Shown: in pieces, positions 15,909 to 22,075 of the stretch | Numbering within the stretch: the stretch's first letter is position 1 | How the letters are laid out: every line of letters starts with the position of its first letter | Source of the DNA: an uncultured Brevundimonas sp. | GTDB lineage: Bacteria > Pseudomonadota > Alphaproteobacteria > Caulobacterales > Caulobacteraceae | NCBI RefSeq assembly: GCF_943913055.1 | Contig: NZ_CALTWS010000018.1 | Location: forward strand, 1-22,376 | Reading direction: 5' to 3' | DNA: 22,376 nucleotides | Notes under the pieces: model-generated | Seen by the model: the letters and a program-made list of their open reading frames with translations, nothing else | Databases searched by the model: none | What the model was told of the DNA's origin: nothing | Translations under genes and position numbers: made by a program

Positions 15909-16639
15909 TGGCCAGTCCGCCGATCCGCCTCAATCCAGGGCTGGATGTCGCGGCAGCGGCCGCAGCCTATCGCCGTGACGGTTGGGTGCAGGTCTCCGAT
16001 GTGTTCGAGGCCGAGACGGCGGAGTATCTGGCAAAGATGCTGGAGACCGGCGTCGACTGGGACCTTGCCTTTCAGGACGAGGATGGCCGACCGGCCGTCC
16101 TGACCCGCCAGCAGGTCGTGGCCCTGGGTGATGCCGCCCTTCAACAGCAGCTGCGCGGAATGATGACGCGCGCGGGTACGGGATATGGCTTTCTGTACCT
16201 GACCTACCCCCTGATCACGGCCTATCTGACCCGGCGCGATCCGGGCCATCCGGTGCATGCCATCACCGAGTTCCTGAACGACGCCTTCGTGCAGTTGGGC
16301 ATCGCCATCACAGGACGGGCCGACATCGTCAAGGCCGACGGCCAGCTGACCCGCTACCGCCCCGGCGACTTCATCGGCCTGCACAACGATGTGGGGTCCG
16401 AGGCCAGCGACAGGCTCGTGGCCTATACCCTGGGCCTGACCAGCACCTGGCGCGCCGACTGGGGCGGGCAGTTGCTGTTCCATGATGAGGCGGGCGATGT
16501 GATCCGGGGCCACGCCCCGCGCTGGAACACCCTGACGCTGTTCTCGGTGCCGCAGTATCATTCGGTCGCGCCGGTCGCCGCTTATGCGCAGGCGCCGCGT
16601 TTGTCCGTGGTCGGCTGGCTGAGAAATGCCGGGCGCTGA
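15908..16639 (+). CDS. 2-oxoglutarate/Fe(II)-dependent oxygenase
   Basis: The 243-residue double-stranded beta-helix oxygenase has iron ligands His159 and Asp161 (GLHNDVGS) and a distal His218 (PQYHSV). Arg231 in RLSVVGWLR probably binds 2-oxoglutarate. The arrangement resembles prolyl 4-hydroxylase/Tpa1-type enzymes rather than AlkB. The substrate cannot be read from the sequence; hydroxylation of a protein side chain is the family precedent. It is translationally coupled to purB (TGATG), and its own last 14 nt overlap the next gene, so the three genes are almost certainly co-expressed. Confidence 0.88.
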   Translation: MASPPIRLNPGLDVAAAAAAYRRDGWVQVSDVFEAETAEYLAKMLETGVDWDLAFQDEDGRPAVLTRQQVVALGDAALQQQLRGMMTRAGTGYGFLYLTYPLITAYLTRRDPGHPVHAITEFLNDAFVQLGIAITGRADIVKADGQLTRYRPGDFIGLHNDVGSEASDRLVAYTLGLTSTWRADWGGQLLFHDEAGDVIRGHAPRWNTLTLFSVPQYHSVAPVAAYAQAPRLSVVGWLRNAGR

Positions 16640-17183
16640 GGCCTCGGCCCGCAAGCGCGCCTTTGATCCGGTCGTCGATGCGAACACGCGCCTTCTGATC
16701 GTGGGCAGCCTGCCGGGCGAGGCGTCGCTGAAGGCCGGGCAGTATTATGCGCATCCACAGAATGGCTTCTGGCGGTTGATTGGCGGTGTGATCGATCAGC
16801 AGGATCTGGCGGCCATGCCTTATGCCGACCGCCTTGACGCCCTTAAGGCCCGCGGCATCGGCCTCTGGGACGTGATTGCCGAGGCCGAGCGGATCGGCAG
16901 TCTGGACACCGCCATCCGGCTGCCGCGTCATGCCGATCTGAAGGGCCTGATCGCGGCCCTGCCCCGGCTCAAAGCCATCGCCTTCAATGGCGGCAAGGCG
17001 GCCCGCGAGGGCGCGCGGGTGCTGGGACCGGAGACCGAAAACCTTGTCCGACTGACCTTGCCATCCTCAAGCCCGGCCATGGCCCGATCTGTCGCGTGGA
17101 AGGCGAATGAGTGGGCCATTCTCAGCTCATTCGTGCGATCGCCGGACGCCGCACGTGATCACATGTCGCACCCGAAAACGTGA
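16626..17183 (+). CDS. DNA-deoxyinosine (hypoxanthine) glycosylase, UDG family 6
   Basis: The 185-residue protein matches hypoxanthine-DNA glycosylases. Motif A and its extension, with VGSLPGEASLKAGQYYAHP and NGFW, span residues 26-49; GIGLWDVI follows in the middle; and LPSSSPAMA (about 144-152) is motif B. The family removes hypoxanthine, the deaminated form of adenine, from DNA. Its start lies inside the oxygenase gene (14-nt overlap), so it is the third gene of the purB operon. Activity is inferred from family membership. The last dozen residues (SPDAARDHMSHPKT) look like a lineage-specific tail. Confidence 0.88.
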   Translation: MPGAEASARKRAFDPVVDANTRLLIVGSLPGEASLKAGQYYAHPQNGFWRLIGGVIDQQDLAAMPYADRLDALKARGIGLWDVIAEAERIGSLDTAIRLPRHADLKGLIAALPRLKAIAFNGGKAAREGARVLGPETENLVRLTLPSSSPAMARSVAWKANEWAILSSFVRSPDAARDHMSHPKT

Positions 17184-17264
17184 TCGATCGCGCATCCTTT
17201 TGATCGCTGGTTCGTCTCTTAACCCGACGCCGCCATTCGAGCGGTGGATCAGGAGAGAACGCCG

Positions 17265-17870
17265 ATGAATACCCGTATGATCGCCATGACCGTCGCCTCG
17301 GTCGCCGTGATGGGCCTGGCCGCCTGCAACAATGCCGAAACCACCGAGCCGGCCACCGACGCCATGTCGGCCGAAGGCGCGATGGCCCCCGCCACCGACA
17401 CCGCTGCGCCCGCCGCCGCCACCGGCACCATCGTCGCCACCGCCCAGGGCAACAGCGACTTCAGCACCCTGGTCAGCGCCGTCCAGTCCGCTGAACTGGT
17501 CGACACCCTGAACGGTGCCGGGCCCTTCACCGTCTTCGCCCCGACCAACGCCGCCTTCGAGAAGGTTCCGGCGGCCACGCGTGAGACCCTGATGTCGCCG
17601 GCCGGTAAGGCCGATCTGACCAAGATCCTGACCTACCACGTCGTCCCCGGTAATGTGACGGCCGCTGCTCTGACCGAGCAGATCACGGCCGGTGGCGGTT
17701 CCGCCACCCTGACCACCGTTGAAGGCGGCACCCTGACGGCCCGCGCCGGCGCCGACGGCTCCGTCACCCTGACCGACGAGAAGGGCGGCACCGCCCGTGT
17801 CGTCCAGACGGATGTGGCCGCGACCAACGGCGTGATCCACGCCATCGATACGGTCGTGATGCCGAACTAA
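17265..17870 (+). CDS. Fasciclin (FAS1) domain lipoprotein
   Basis: The 201-residue protein starts with a lipoprotein signal (MNTRMIAMT, hydrophobic core, lipobox GLAAC with Cys21). A low-complexity Ala/Thr/Glu/Pro linker runs to about residue 60, followed by one FAS1 domain. Typical FAS1 blocks are FSTLVSAVQSAELVDTLNG, GPFTVFAPTNAAF, LTYHVVPG and the terminal NGVIHAIDTVVMP. FAS1 proteins act in adhesion or as small extracytoplasmic ligand-binding modules; the specific role here is unknown. The ATG at 17265 has AGGAG 9 nt upstream. It is followed by a strong hairpin terminator, so it is probably monocistronic. Confidence 0.93.
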   Translation: MNTRMIAMTVASVAVMGLAACNNAETTEPATDAMSAEGAMAPATDTAAPAAATGTIVATAQGNSDFSTLVSAVQSAELVDTLNGAGPFTVFAPTNAAFEKVPAATRETLMSPAGKADLTKILTYHVVPGNVTAAALTEQITAGGGSATLTTVEGGTLTARAGADGSVTLTDEKGGTARVVQTDVAATNGVIHAIDTVVMPN

Positions 17871-17888
17871 GTCCTCCCCGGACAACAG

Positions 17889-17922
17889 AAAGGGCCGCCC
17901 CGGAAACGGAGCGGCCCTTTTT
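17889..17922. terminator. Strong bidirectional Rho-independent terminator
   Basis: The arms AAAGGGCCGC (17889-17898) and GCGGCCCTTT (17911-17920) pair over 10 bp, with an inner CCG/CGG stem closed by a GAAA loop. T bases follow on the plus strand (through 17922), and the leading A-run gives T bases on the minus strand. It sits between the convergent FAS1 and DUF1476 genes and can serve both. Confidence 0.9.
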
Positions 17923-17940
17923 CATGTCTGCGATGTCGGC

Positions 17941-18264
17941 CTATTCGCCGCTGCGGATCTGCTCACGGGCGACGGAGGACAGTTCGTCCATCTTGCGGCG
18001 CACTTCGCCTTCAGTGATGGCGATGCCCGACCCTTCCAGGTCCTGGGCGATCTTGCGGAAGACGTCTTCCTCGCCTGGCTGGTCGAAGTCGGCCTTGACC
18101 ACGGCACTGGCATATTGCTCGGCGCTGTCGGCGCTCAGACCCATCTTTTCGGCGGCCCAAAGACCCAGCAGCTTGTTGCGACGGGCGACGGCCTTGAACT
18201 CCTGCTCGGCGTCCAGAGCATATTTGGCCTCAAAGCCTTTTTCGCGATCGTCGAAGGTCGTCAT
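17941..18264 (-). CDS. DUF1476 protein, F1-ATPase inhibitor zeta subunit family
   Basis: The 107-residue charged helical protein matches the alphaproteobacterial DUF1476 family over its full length: FDDREKGFEAKYALDAEQEF at the N-terminus, then ARRNKLLGLWAAEKMGLS, then VFRKIAQDLE and IRSGE at the end. In Paracoccus denitrificans this family is the zeta inhibitor of the F1-ATPase, with the inhibitory segment at the N-terminus. The strength of inhibition differs between species, so activity here is not assured. It is divergent from purC across a 272-nt region, an arrangement I recall from other alphaproteobacteria. The ribosome binding site is weak (GGAG 13 nt away). Confidence 0.92.
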   Translation of the reverse strand: MTTFDDREKGFEAKYALDAEQEFKAVARRNKLLGLWAAEKMGLSADSAEQYASAVVKADFDQPGEEDVFRKIAQDLEGSGIAITEGEVRRKMDELSSVAREQIRSGE

Positions 18265-18320
18265 GGGGGTCGTCAGGCTCCGGCAGGCGATCCTCAGAAC
18301 TCGGACCGCATTCGAGGTGG

Positions 18321-18348
18321 TCTATAGCCGCCCCGCTTGCGAACGCAA
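18321..18348 (-). promoter_or_regulatory. Candidate promoter of the DUF1476 gene
   Basis: On the minus strand TTGCGTT (18342-18348), a 13-nt spacer and GCTATAGA (18321-18328) fit the published Caulobacter housekeeping consensus. The start would fall about 50 nt upstream of the DUF1476 ATG. A palindrome AACCGGTT (18353-18360) lies just upstream of the -35 element in the divergent region and could be an operator. Confidence 0.5.
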
Positions 18349-18403
18349 CCGGAACCGGTTTCACCGCAACGGATGCCGGCGAGGCGTGTCGTCGCGGACC
18401 CGT

Positions 18404-18432
18404 TTGTATCAGACACGGGGTTCCGCTAAAGG
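18404..18432 (+). promoter_or_regulatory. Candidate promoter of purC
   Basis: TTGTATC (18404-18410), a 14-nt spacer and GCTAAAGG (18425-18432) resemble the Caulobacter consensus. A start near 18438 would give purC a leader of about 100 nt, unlike the leaderless arrangement inferred for purB, purQ and purL. Confidence 0.4.
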
Positions 18433-18465
18433 TGCCCGCGTCAAATCCCCGCCCGCCGATTCCGG

Positions 18466-18510
18466 ATCGCGCCGCCCAGACGATGGCTCTGGCCGCGCGA
18501 TTTTCGTTTT
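18466..18510 (+). promoter_or_regulatory. Terminator-like hairpin in the purC leader
   Basis: The outer arms ATCGCGC (18466-18472) and GCGCGAT (18495-18501) pair perfectly. An inner stem CCAGA (18476-18480) and TCTGG (18488-18492) closes a 7-nt loop, and small internal loops separate the two stems. TTTCGTTTT (18502-18510) follows at once. The structure lies between the predicted purC promoter and the purC start, where it would act as an attenuator or end a short leader RNA. Confidence 0.55.
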
Positions 18511-18536
18511 GAGGCAGGCCCCGTCGGACCCGGTGA

Positions 18537-19295
18537 ATGAACGTCAAGCGCAAGAAGATCTACGAAGGCAAGGCCAAGATCCTGTACGAGGGACCCGAGC
18601 CCGGCACCTTGATCCAGTATTTCAAAGACGACGCCACGGCCTTCAACGGCGAGAAAAAGGCCCAGCTAGAGGGCAAGGGCGTCATCAACAATCGCATCAG
18701 CGAGTTCGTTATGAGCCGCCTGAACGGCATCGGCGTCACCAACCACTTCATCAAGCGACTGAACCTGCGCGAGCAGCTGATCCGCGAGGTCGAGATCATC
18801 CCGCTGGAGGTCGTCTGCCGCAACGTCGTGGCCGGCTCGATGAGCAAGCGCCTGGGCATTGACGAGGGCACGCCTTTGCCCCGCTCGATCATCGAATTCT
18901 ATCTCAAGAAGGACGAGCTCAACGACCCGATGGTCACCGAAGAGCACATCACCGCCTTCAACTGGGCCTCGACGCAGGAACTGGATGACATCCTGGCCAT
19001 GACGGTGCGGGTGAACGACTATCTGTCGGGCATGTTCGGCGCCGTTGGGATTACCCTGGTGGACTTCAAGATCGAGTTCGGTCGCATCTGGGAGAACGAT
19101 TTCGCGCGCGTCATCCTGGCCGACGAGATCAGCCCCGACAGCTGCCGCCTTTGGGACACCACGACGGGTGAGAAGCTGGACAAGGACCGCTTCCGCCGCG
19201 ACCTGGGCGGCGTGATCGAAAGCTATACCGAGGTGGCGCGCCGCCTGGGGATCATGAAGGACATGCCGACCGTGATTCAGGGGGGACTGCACTGA
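18537..19295 (+). CDS. purC: Phosphoribosylaminoimidazole-succinocarboxamide (SAICAR) synthase
   Basis: The 252-residue enzyme joins CAIR and aspartate with ATP to give SAICAR, which PurB then cleaves. Family blocks are RKKIYEGKAKILYEGP at the N-terminus (nucleotide-binding loop), FKDDATAFNGEKK, the central VVCRNVVAGSMSKRLG, and LVDFKIEFGR followed by LADEISPDSCRLWD. Length and order are normal. The ATG at 18537 agrees with the family N-terminus, although only weak purine stretches precede it. The stop overlaps the purS start in TGATG, so purC, purS and probably the next small gene form one operon behind the leader hairpin. Confidence 0.96.
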   Translation: MNVKRKKIYEGKAKILYEGPEPGTLIQYFKDDATAFNGEKKAQLEGKGVINNRISEFVMSRLNGIGVTNHFIKRLNLREQLIREVEIIPLEVVCRNVVAGSMSKRLGIDEGTPLPRSIIEFYLKKDELNDPMVTEEHITAFNWASTQELDDILAMTVRVNDYLSGMFGAVGITLVDFKIEFGRIWENDFARVILADEISPDSCRLWDTTTGEKLDKDRFRRDLGGVIESYTEVARRLGIMKDMPTVIQGGLH

Positions 19296-19531
19296 TGGCC
19301 AAGATCAAGGCTCACATCTTCCTGAAGCCCGGTGTGCTGGACGTTCAGGGCAAGGCCGTCGAAGGGGCCCTGCACGGCCTGGGCTGGACCGGCGTCGCCG
19401 GTGCCCGCGTCGGCAAACTGATCGAGTTCGATCTGGACGGTGTCGAGGACCCCGCCGCCGAGGCGAAGAAGATGTGCGAGCAGCTGCTCGCCAACACGGT
19501 CATCGAAAGCTACCGCATCGAGGTGGCGTGA
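19295..19531 (+). CDS. purS: Phosphoribosylformylglycinamidine synthase subunit PurS
   Basis: The 78-residue PurS bridges PurQ (glutaminase) and PurL (synthetase) in the three-part FGAM synthase of organisms with split PurL. The sequence shows the family pattern: HIFLKPGVLDVQGKAVEGAL, then GKLIEFDLDG and IESYRIEV at the end. The start overlaps the purC stop, and AGGGGGGA precedes it at about 8 nt. Its own stop overlaps a GTG that opens the next small gene. Confidence 0.95.
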   Translation: MAKIKAHIFLKPGVLDVQGKAVEGALHGLGWTGVAGARVGKLIEFDLDGVEDPAAEAKKMCEQLLANTVIESYRIEVA

Positions 19532-19659
19532 AGCGCGGGCTGAAACTGCTCGTCGCGCTGTTCGTCCTGGCGGGATGCCTGGTCTTCGCAGGCGCTCTGG
19601 CGGGCGGGCTGATGGACGACCGCGCCTTCACGCAGCAGGCCAAGGACGCGGCACACTGA
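19528..19659 (+). CDS. 43-residue lipoprotein-like or single-span peptide coupled to purS
   Basis: A GTG at 19528 overlaps the purS stop in GTGA, with GAGG a few nt upstream, opening a 43-residue frame. The product begins MKRGLKLLVALFVLAGC, which reads as a lipoprotein signal with lipobox LAGC (Cys17). It continues through a second hydrophobic stretch to a polar tail DDRAFTQQAKDAAH. It could be a small lipoprotein or a one-helix inner membrane protein. The link to purS is suggestive of co-translation, but I know no family and no role in purine synthesis. Being short and without a homologue in mind, it is a moderate-confidence call. Confidence 0.55.
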   Translation: MKRGLKLLVALFVLAGCLVFAGALAGGLMDDRAFTQQAKDAAH

Positions 19660-19706
19660 GGGCGTTGGCGCGTTAGGGTCGTTCCGAACACTCACGCGAG
19701 GCCCTC

Positions 19707-20186
19707 ATGACCTTCACCCTGACCTCCAACGACATCACCGACGGCGGCGTCCTGCCGGATGCCCAGGTTCAGGCGAAGGGCAACACCTCGCCGCATCTGG
19801 CGTGGTCCGGTGCGCCGGAGGGCACGAAGAGTTACGCCATCACAGTCTATGATCCGGACGCCCCGACCGGCTCGGGCTTCTGGCACTGGACGGTGGCCAA
19901 CATCCCGGCGGATGTGACCGAGCTGGACACCGGTGCGGGTTCGTCAGGCGGTCGGTTGCCGATGCGTGCGATCCAGGGGCGCACCGACTTCGGCCAAGCC
20001 GGATTCGGCGGGGCCGCCCCGCCTCCCGGCCACGGCCCGCACCGCTACATCTTCACTGTCTTCGCCGTGGATACCGACTCGCTAGATGTGACCGCCGACG
20101 ATTCCGGTGCTGTCTTCGGCTTCAACCTGCACTTCCATACCCTGGCCAAGGCATCGATCACGACGACGTACGAGAACAGGGGCTGA
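19707..20186 (+). CDS. YbhB/YbcL family (PEBP-like, Raf kinase inhibitor-like) protein
   Basis: The 159-residue cytosolic protein has the PEBP ligand-pocket blocks: NTSPHLAWSGAPEGTKSYAI, then YDPDAPTGSGFWHWTVANIP, and GPHRYIFTVFAVD. These proteins bind small anionic ligands; bacterial roles are mostly unknown. GAGG about 6 nt before the ATG is an acceptable binding site. It sits 47 nt after the small purS-coupled gene and 40 nt before purQ, so it interrupts the purine cluster without an obvious metabolic link. No signal peptide is present. Confidence 0.93.
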   Translation: MTFTLTSNDITDGGVLPDAQVQAKGNTSPHLAWSGAPEGTKSYAITVYDPDAPTGSGFWHWTVANIPADVTELDTGAGSSGGRLPMRAIQGRTDFGQAGFGGAAPPPGHGPHRYIFTVFAVDTDSLDVTADDSGAVFGFNLHFHTLAKASITTTYENRG

Positions 20187-20189
20187 CAC

Positions 20190-20226
20190 CTGACAGGGCT
20201 CGCGAAGCCTGCTAAACGCCCGCGCC
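20190..20226 (+). promoter_or_regulatory. Candidate leaderless promoter of purQ
   Basis: CTGACAG (20190-20196), a 14-nt spacer, GCTAAACG (20211-20218) and 8 nt to the purQ ATG. The -10 element is a good Caulobacter match. The 8 nt before the ATG are pyrimidine- and C-rich with no ribosome binding site. Confidence 0.55.
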
Positions 20227-20889
20227 ATGAGCGCAGCCGTCATCGTCTTCCCCGGGTCCAACTGTGATCGCGACTGCAAGGTCGCCATCGAACGCTCCAC
20301 GGGCGAGCGGGTCGAGATGGTCTGGCATCAGGACACGGAACTGCCCAAGGGTCTGGACCTCATCGTCCTGCCGGGCGGTTTCTCCTATGGCGACTATCTG
20401 CGTTGCGGGGCCATGGCGGCGCAGTCGCCAGTCATGCAGGCGGTCAAGAAGGCGGCGGACGACGGCGTCGCGGTGCTGGGCATCTGCAACGGCTTCCAGA
20501 TCCTGTGCGAGGCCGGGATGCTGCCTGGGGCCCTGCTGCGTAACAGCGGCCTCAAATATGTCTGCAAGCCCATCAGCCTGACGGTGGCCAATGGCCAGAC
20601 GCGCTTTACCGCCGGGTACCAGGGCCAGCGCGAGGTCGTCATGACCCAGGGAAACGGCGACGGGAACTACTTCGCCGAGCCGGAAACCCTGGCCCGCATC
20701 GAGGGCGAGGGCCAGGTCGTGTTCCGCTATGTCGACAACCCCAATGGCTCGATGGCCGATATTGCGGGTCTGCAGAACGCGCGGGGCAATGTGTTGGGCA
20801 TGATGCCCCACCCGGACCGCGCCTTCGAAGACGAGTTGGGCTCCGCCGACGGCGCGACCCTATTCCGCAGCATCATGGATGCGGCCTAG
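20227..20889 (+). CDS. purQ: Phosphoribosylformylglycinamidine synthase glutaminase subunit PurQ
   Basis: The 220-residue class I glutamine amidotransferase supplies ammonia for FGAR to FGAM conversion with PurS and PurL. Visible blocks are VFPGSNCDRD, LPGGFSYGDYLR, the nucleophile Cys87 in GICNGFQ, and His195 in GMMPHPDRA. Two oddities stand out. The triad glutamate normally in HPE is Asp197. The loop that normally reads like AHGDGNYF carries TQGNGDGNYF, losing the His and gaining two residues. Length and the rest of the sequence are normal. The upstream sequence lacks a ribosome binding site but has a promoter-like element ending 8 nt before the ATG. Confidence 0.94.
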   Translation: MSAAVIVFPGSNCDRDCKVAIERSTGERVEMVWHQDTELPKGLDLIVLPGGFSYGDYLRCGAMAAQSPVMQAVKKAADDGVAVLGICNGFQILCEAGMLPGALLRNSGLKYVCKPISLTVANGQTRFTAGYQGQREVVMTQGNGDGNYFAEPETLARIEGEGQVVFRYVDNPNGSMADIAGLQNARGNVLGMMPHPDRAFEDELGSADGATLFRSIMDAA

Positions 20890-20895
20890 AGCCGA

Positions 20896-21114
20896 TCAGT
20901 CGGTCGCGCCGTCGGCATTGCTGCTGGTCGGACCGCGCACGCTCTCATAATCTTCGTCATCGGCCTCGGTGACCGCATCCTCATCGTCACGCGACTGCAC
21001 ATCGCCCGGATCGCGCTGGGCGGCCAGTTCACGGGCCCCGACGCCTAGGCCCTGTTCACGGCCACGGGTGGCGGAGACTTCGTCGGTTTCGAATACGGGT
21101 TTCTCGTCGGCCAT
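20896..21114 (-). CDS. Small acidic, probably disordered protein
   Basis: The 72-residue protein (MADEKPVFETDEVSATRG at the start) is rich in Asp, Glu, Ser and Gly, has no hydrophobic core and is probably unfolded alone. The second of two adjacent ATGs (21114) is preferred, since AGGAG lies 7 nt before it and only 4 nt before the first. It is tail-to-tail with purQ, 6 nt apart. I recognise no family. The good binding site and acidic composition support expression. Confidence 0.62.
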   Translation of the reverse strand: MADEKPVFETDEVSATRGREQGLGVGARELAAQRDPGDVQSRDDEDAVTEADDEDYESVRGPTSSNADGATD

Positions 21115-21233
21115 CATGGTTCTCCTGTTCGCTGACCTAACCGTTCGCCAAGGGCCGAGGTTCCGACGCAAGATGAACCTTTGCCATGCCCGTGCGTATT
21201 GGCGGCACGTCGATACGCCGCCGGAGCCCGCGC

Positions 21234-22028
21234 ATGTCCATCCTTCGCCCCAGTTCGTCCCAGATGACCCGCCGCCTGATCGTGCTGGCGACCGTCATCT
21301 TCGCCATCGCGATCTCCCAGATTCAGATGTTCATGGGATGGGGCCAGACGGCGGCCGAGTTTGCGGCGGACAGCGACACGACCCTGAGGGTCGCGGGTTA
21401 TGCCTTCGCCATCTGGGGCGTGATCTATGCGGGCCTGTTGGTCTATGCGATCCGCCAGGCCCTGCCCAACACGGGCGAGAGCGAGATGATCAATCGCTTC
21501 GGCTGGCCGTCGATCCTGGCGTTCCTCGGCATCGGCTGGTGGATCGTCGCGGCGGCCTTCGACTGGGAAGTGGCGACCATCGTTCTGATCTTCGGCTCGC
21601 TAATCGTGCTGCTGATCCCCATGCTGACCGGCGCGCCCGCCATTCGCGCTCTCTCACGGGGCGACCGCGATCGCTGGATGACCGTTTGGCCGCTCAGCCT
21701 TCTGGCCGGCTGGCTGACGGTGGCGGCGCCCGTCAATCTGATCACCGTGGCGACCGGCAATGGCGATCTGCCAACGATGCTGTCGCCGACGGTCTGGGCC
21801 ATCCTGGCCATCGCCATCGTCGTGGCCGTGGCCCTGCTGGTGACGTGGCGCGTACGCACCGTGGCCTATTCGCTGCCCATCGCCTGGGGCTTGCTGGGTG
21901 CCTTTGTGGCCGAGCAGGAGCGCAACATGCCGCTGGCCATGATCGCCCTGGCGGCGGGCGTCGTGGTGCTGATCGGTGCGGTCCTCTTGGCCTTCCGGCT
22001 GAAGTCTGGTGTCGAGCGGGCCGTTTAG
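21234..22028 (+). CDS. Multi-span membrane protein, TspO-related in appearance
   Basis: The 264-residue protein has about eight hydrophobic segments (roughly residues 15-35, 53-75, 88-106, 110-130, 147-170, 184-203, 207-225 and 234-254). AGYAFAIWGVIYAGLLVYAI resembles a block in TspO/MBR-type and related tryptophan-rich membrane proteins, so a distant link is possible, but I would not assign a ligand. GGAG 7 nt before the ATG at 21234 fixes the start; an earlier in-frame ATG at 21186 is less likely. An inverted repeat GGCGGC/GCCGCC (21201-21222) abuts the binding site. It lies between purQ and purL, with the purL promoter element starting 10 nt after its stop. Confidence 0.8.
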   Translation: MSILRPSSSQMTRRLIVLATVIFAIAISQIQMFMGWGQTAAEFAADSDTTLRVAGYAFAIWGVIYAGLLVYAIRQALPNTGESEMINRFGWPSILAFLGIGWWIVAAAFDWEVATIVLIFGSLIVLLIPMLTGAPAIRALSRGDRDRWMTVWPLSLLAGWLTVAAPVNLITVATGNGDLPTMLSPTVWAILAIAIVVAVALLVTWRVRTVAYSLPIAWGLLGAFVAEQERNMPLAMIALAAGVVVLIGAVLLAFRLKSGVERAV

Positions 22029-22038
22029 CCGACGGCGG

Positions 22039-22075
22039 CTGACAGCGGGGGCGACACCGGCTATGACGCCCGCCC
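22039..22075 (+). promoter_or_regulatory. Candidate leaderless promoter of purL
   Basis: CTGACAG (22039-22045), a 14-nt spacer, GCTATGAC (22060-22067) and 8 nt (GCCCGCCC) to the purL ATG. The geometry is identical to that before purQ and purB, and no ribosome binding site is present. Confidence 0.55.

Noticed and set aside
17106..17131. Inverted repeat AATGAG/CTCATT near the end of the deoxyinosine glycosylase gene
   Set aside because: It lies inside coding sequence with a long loop and no T-run, so it is not a terminator.
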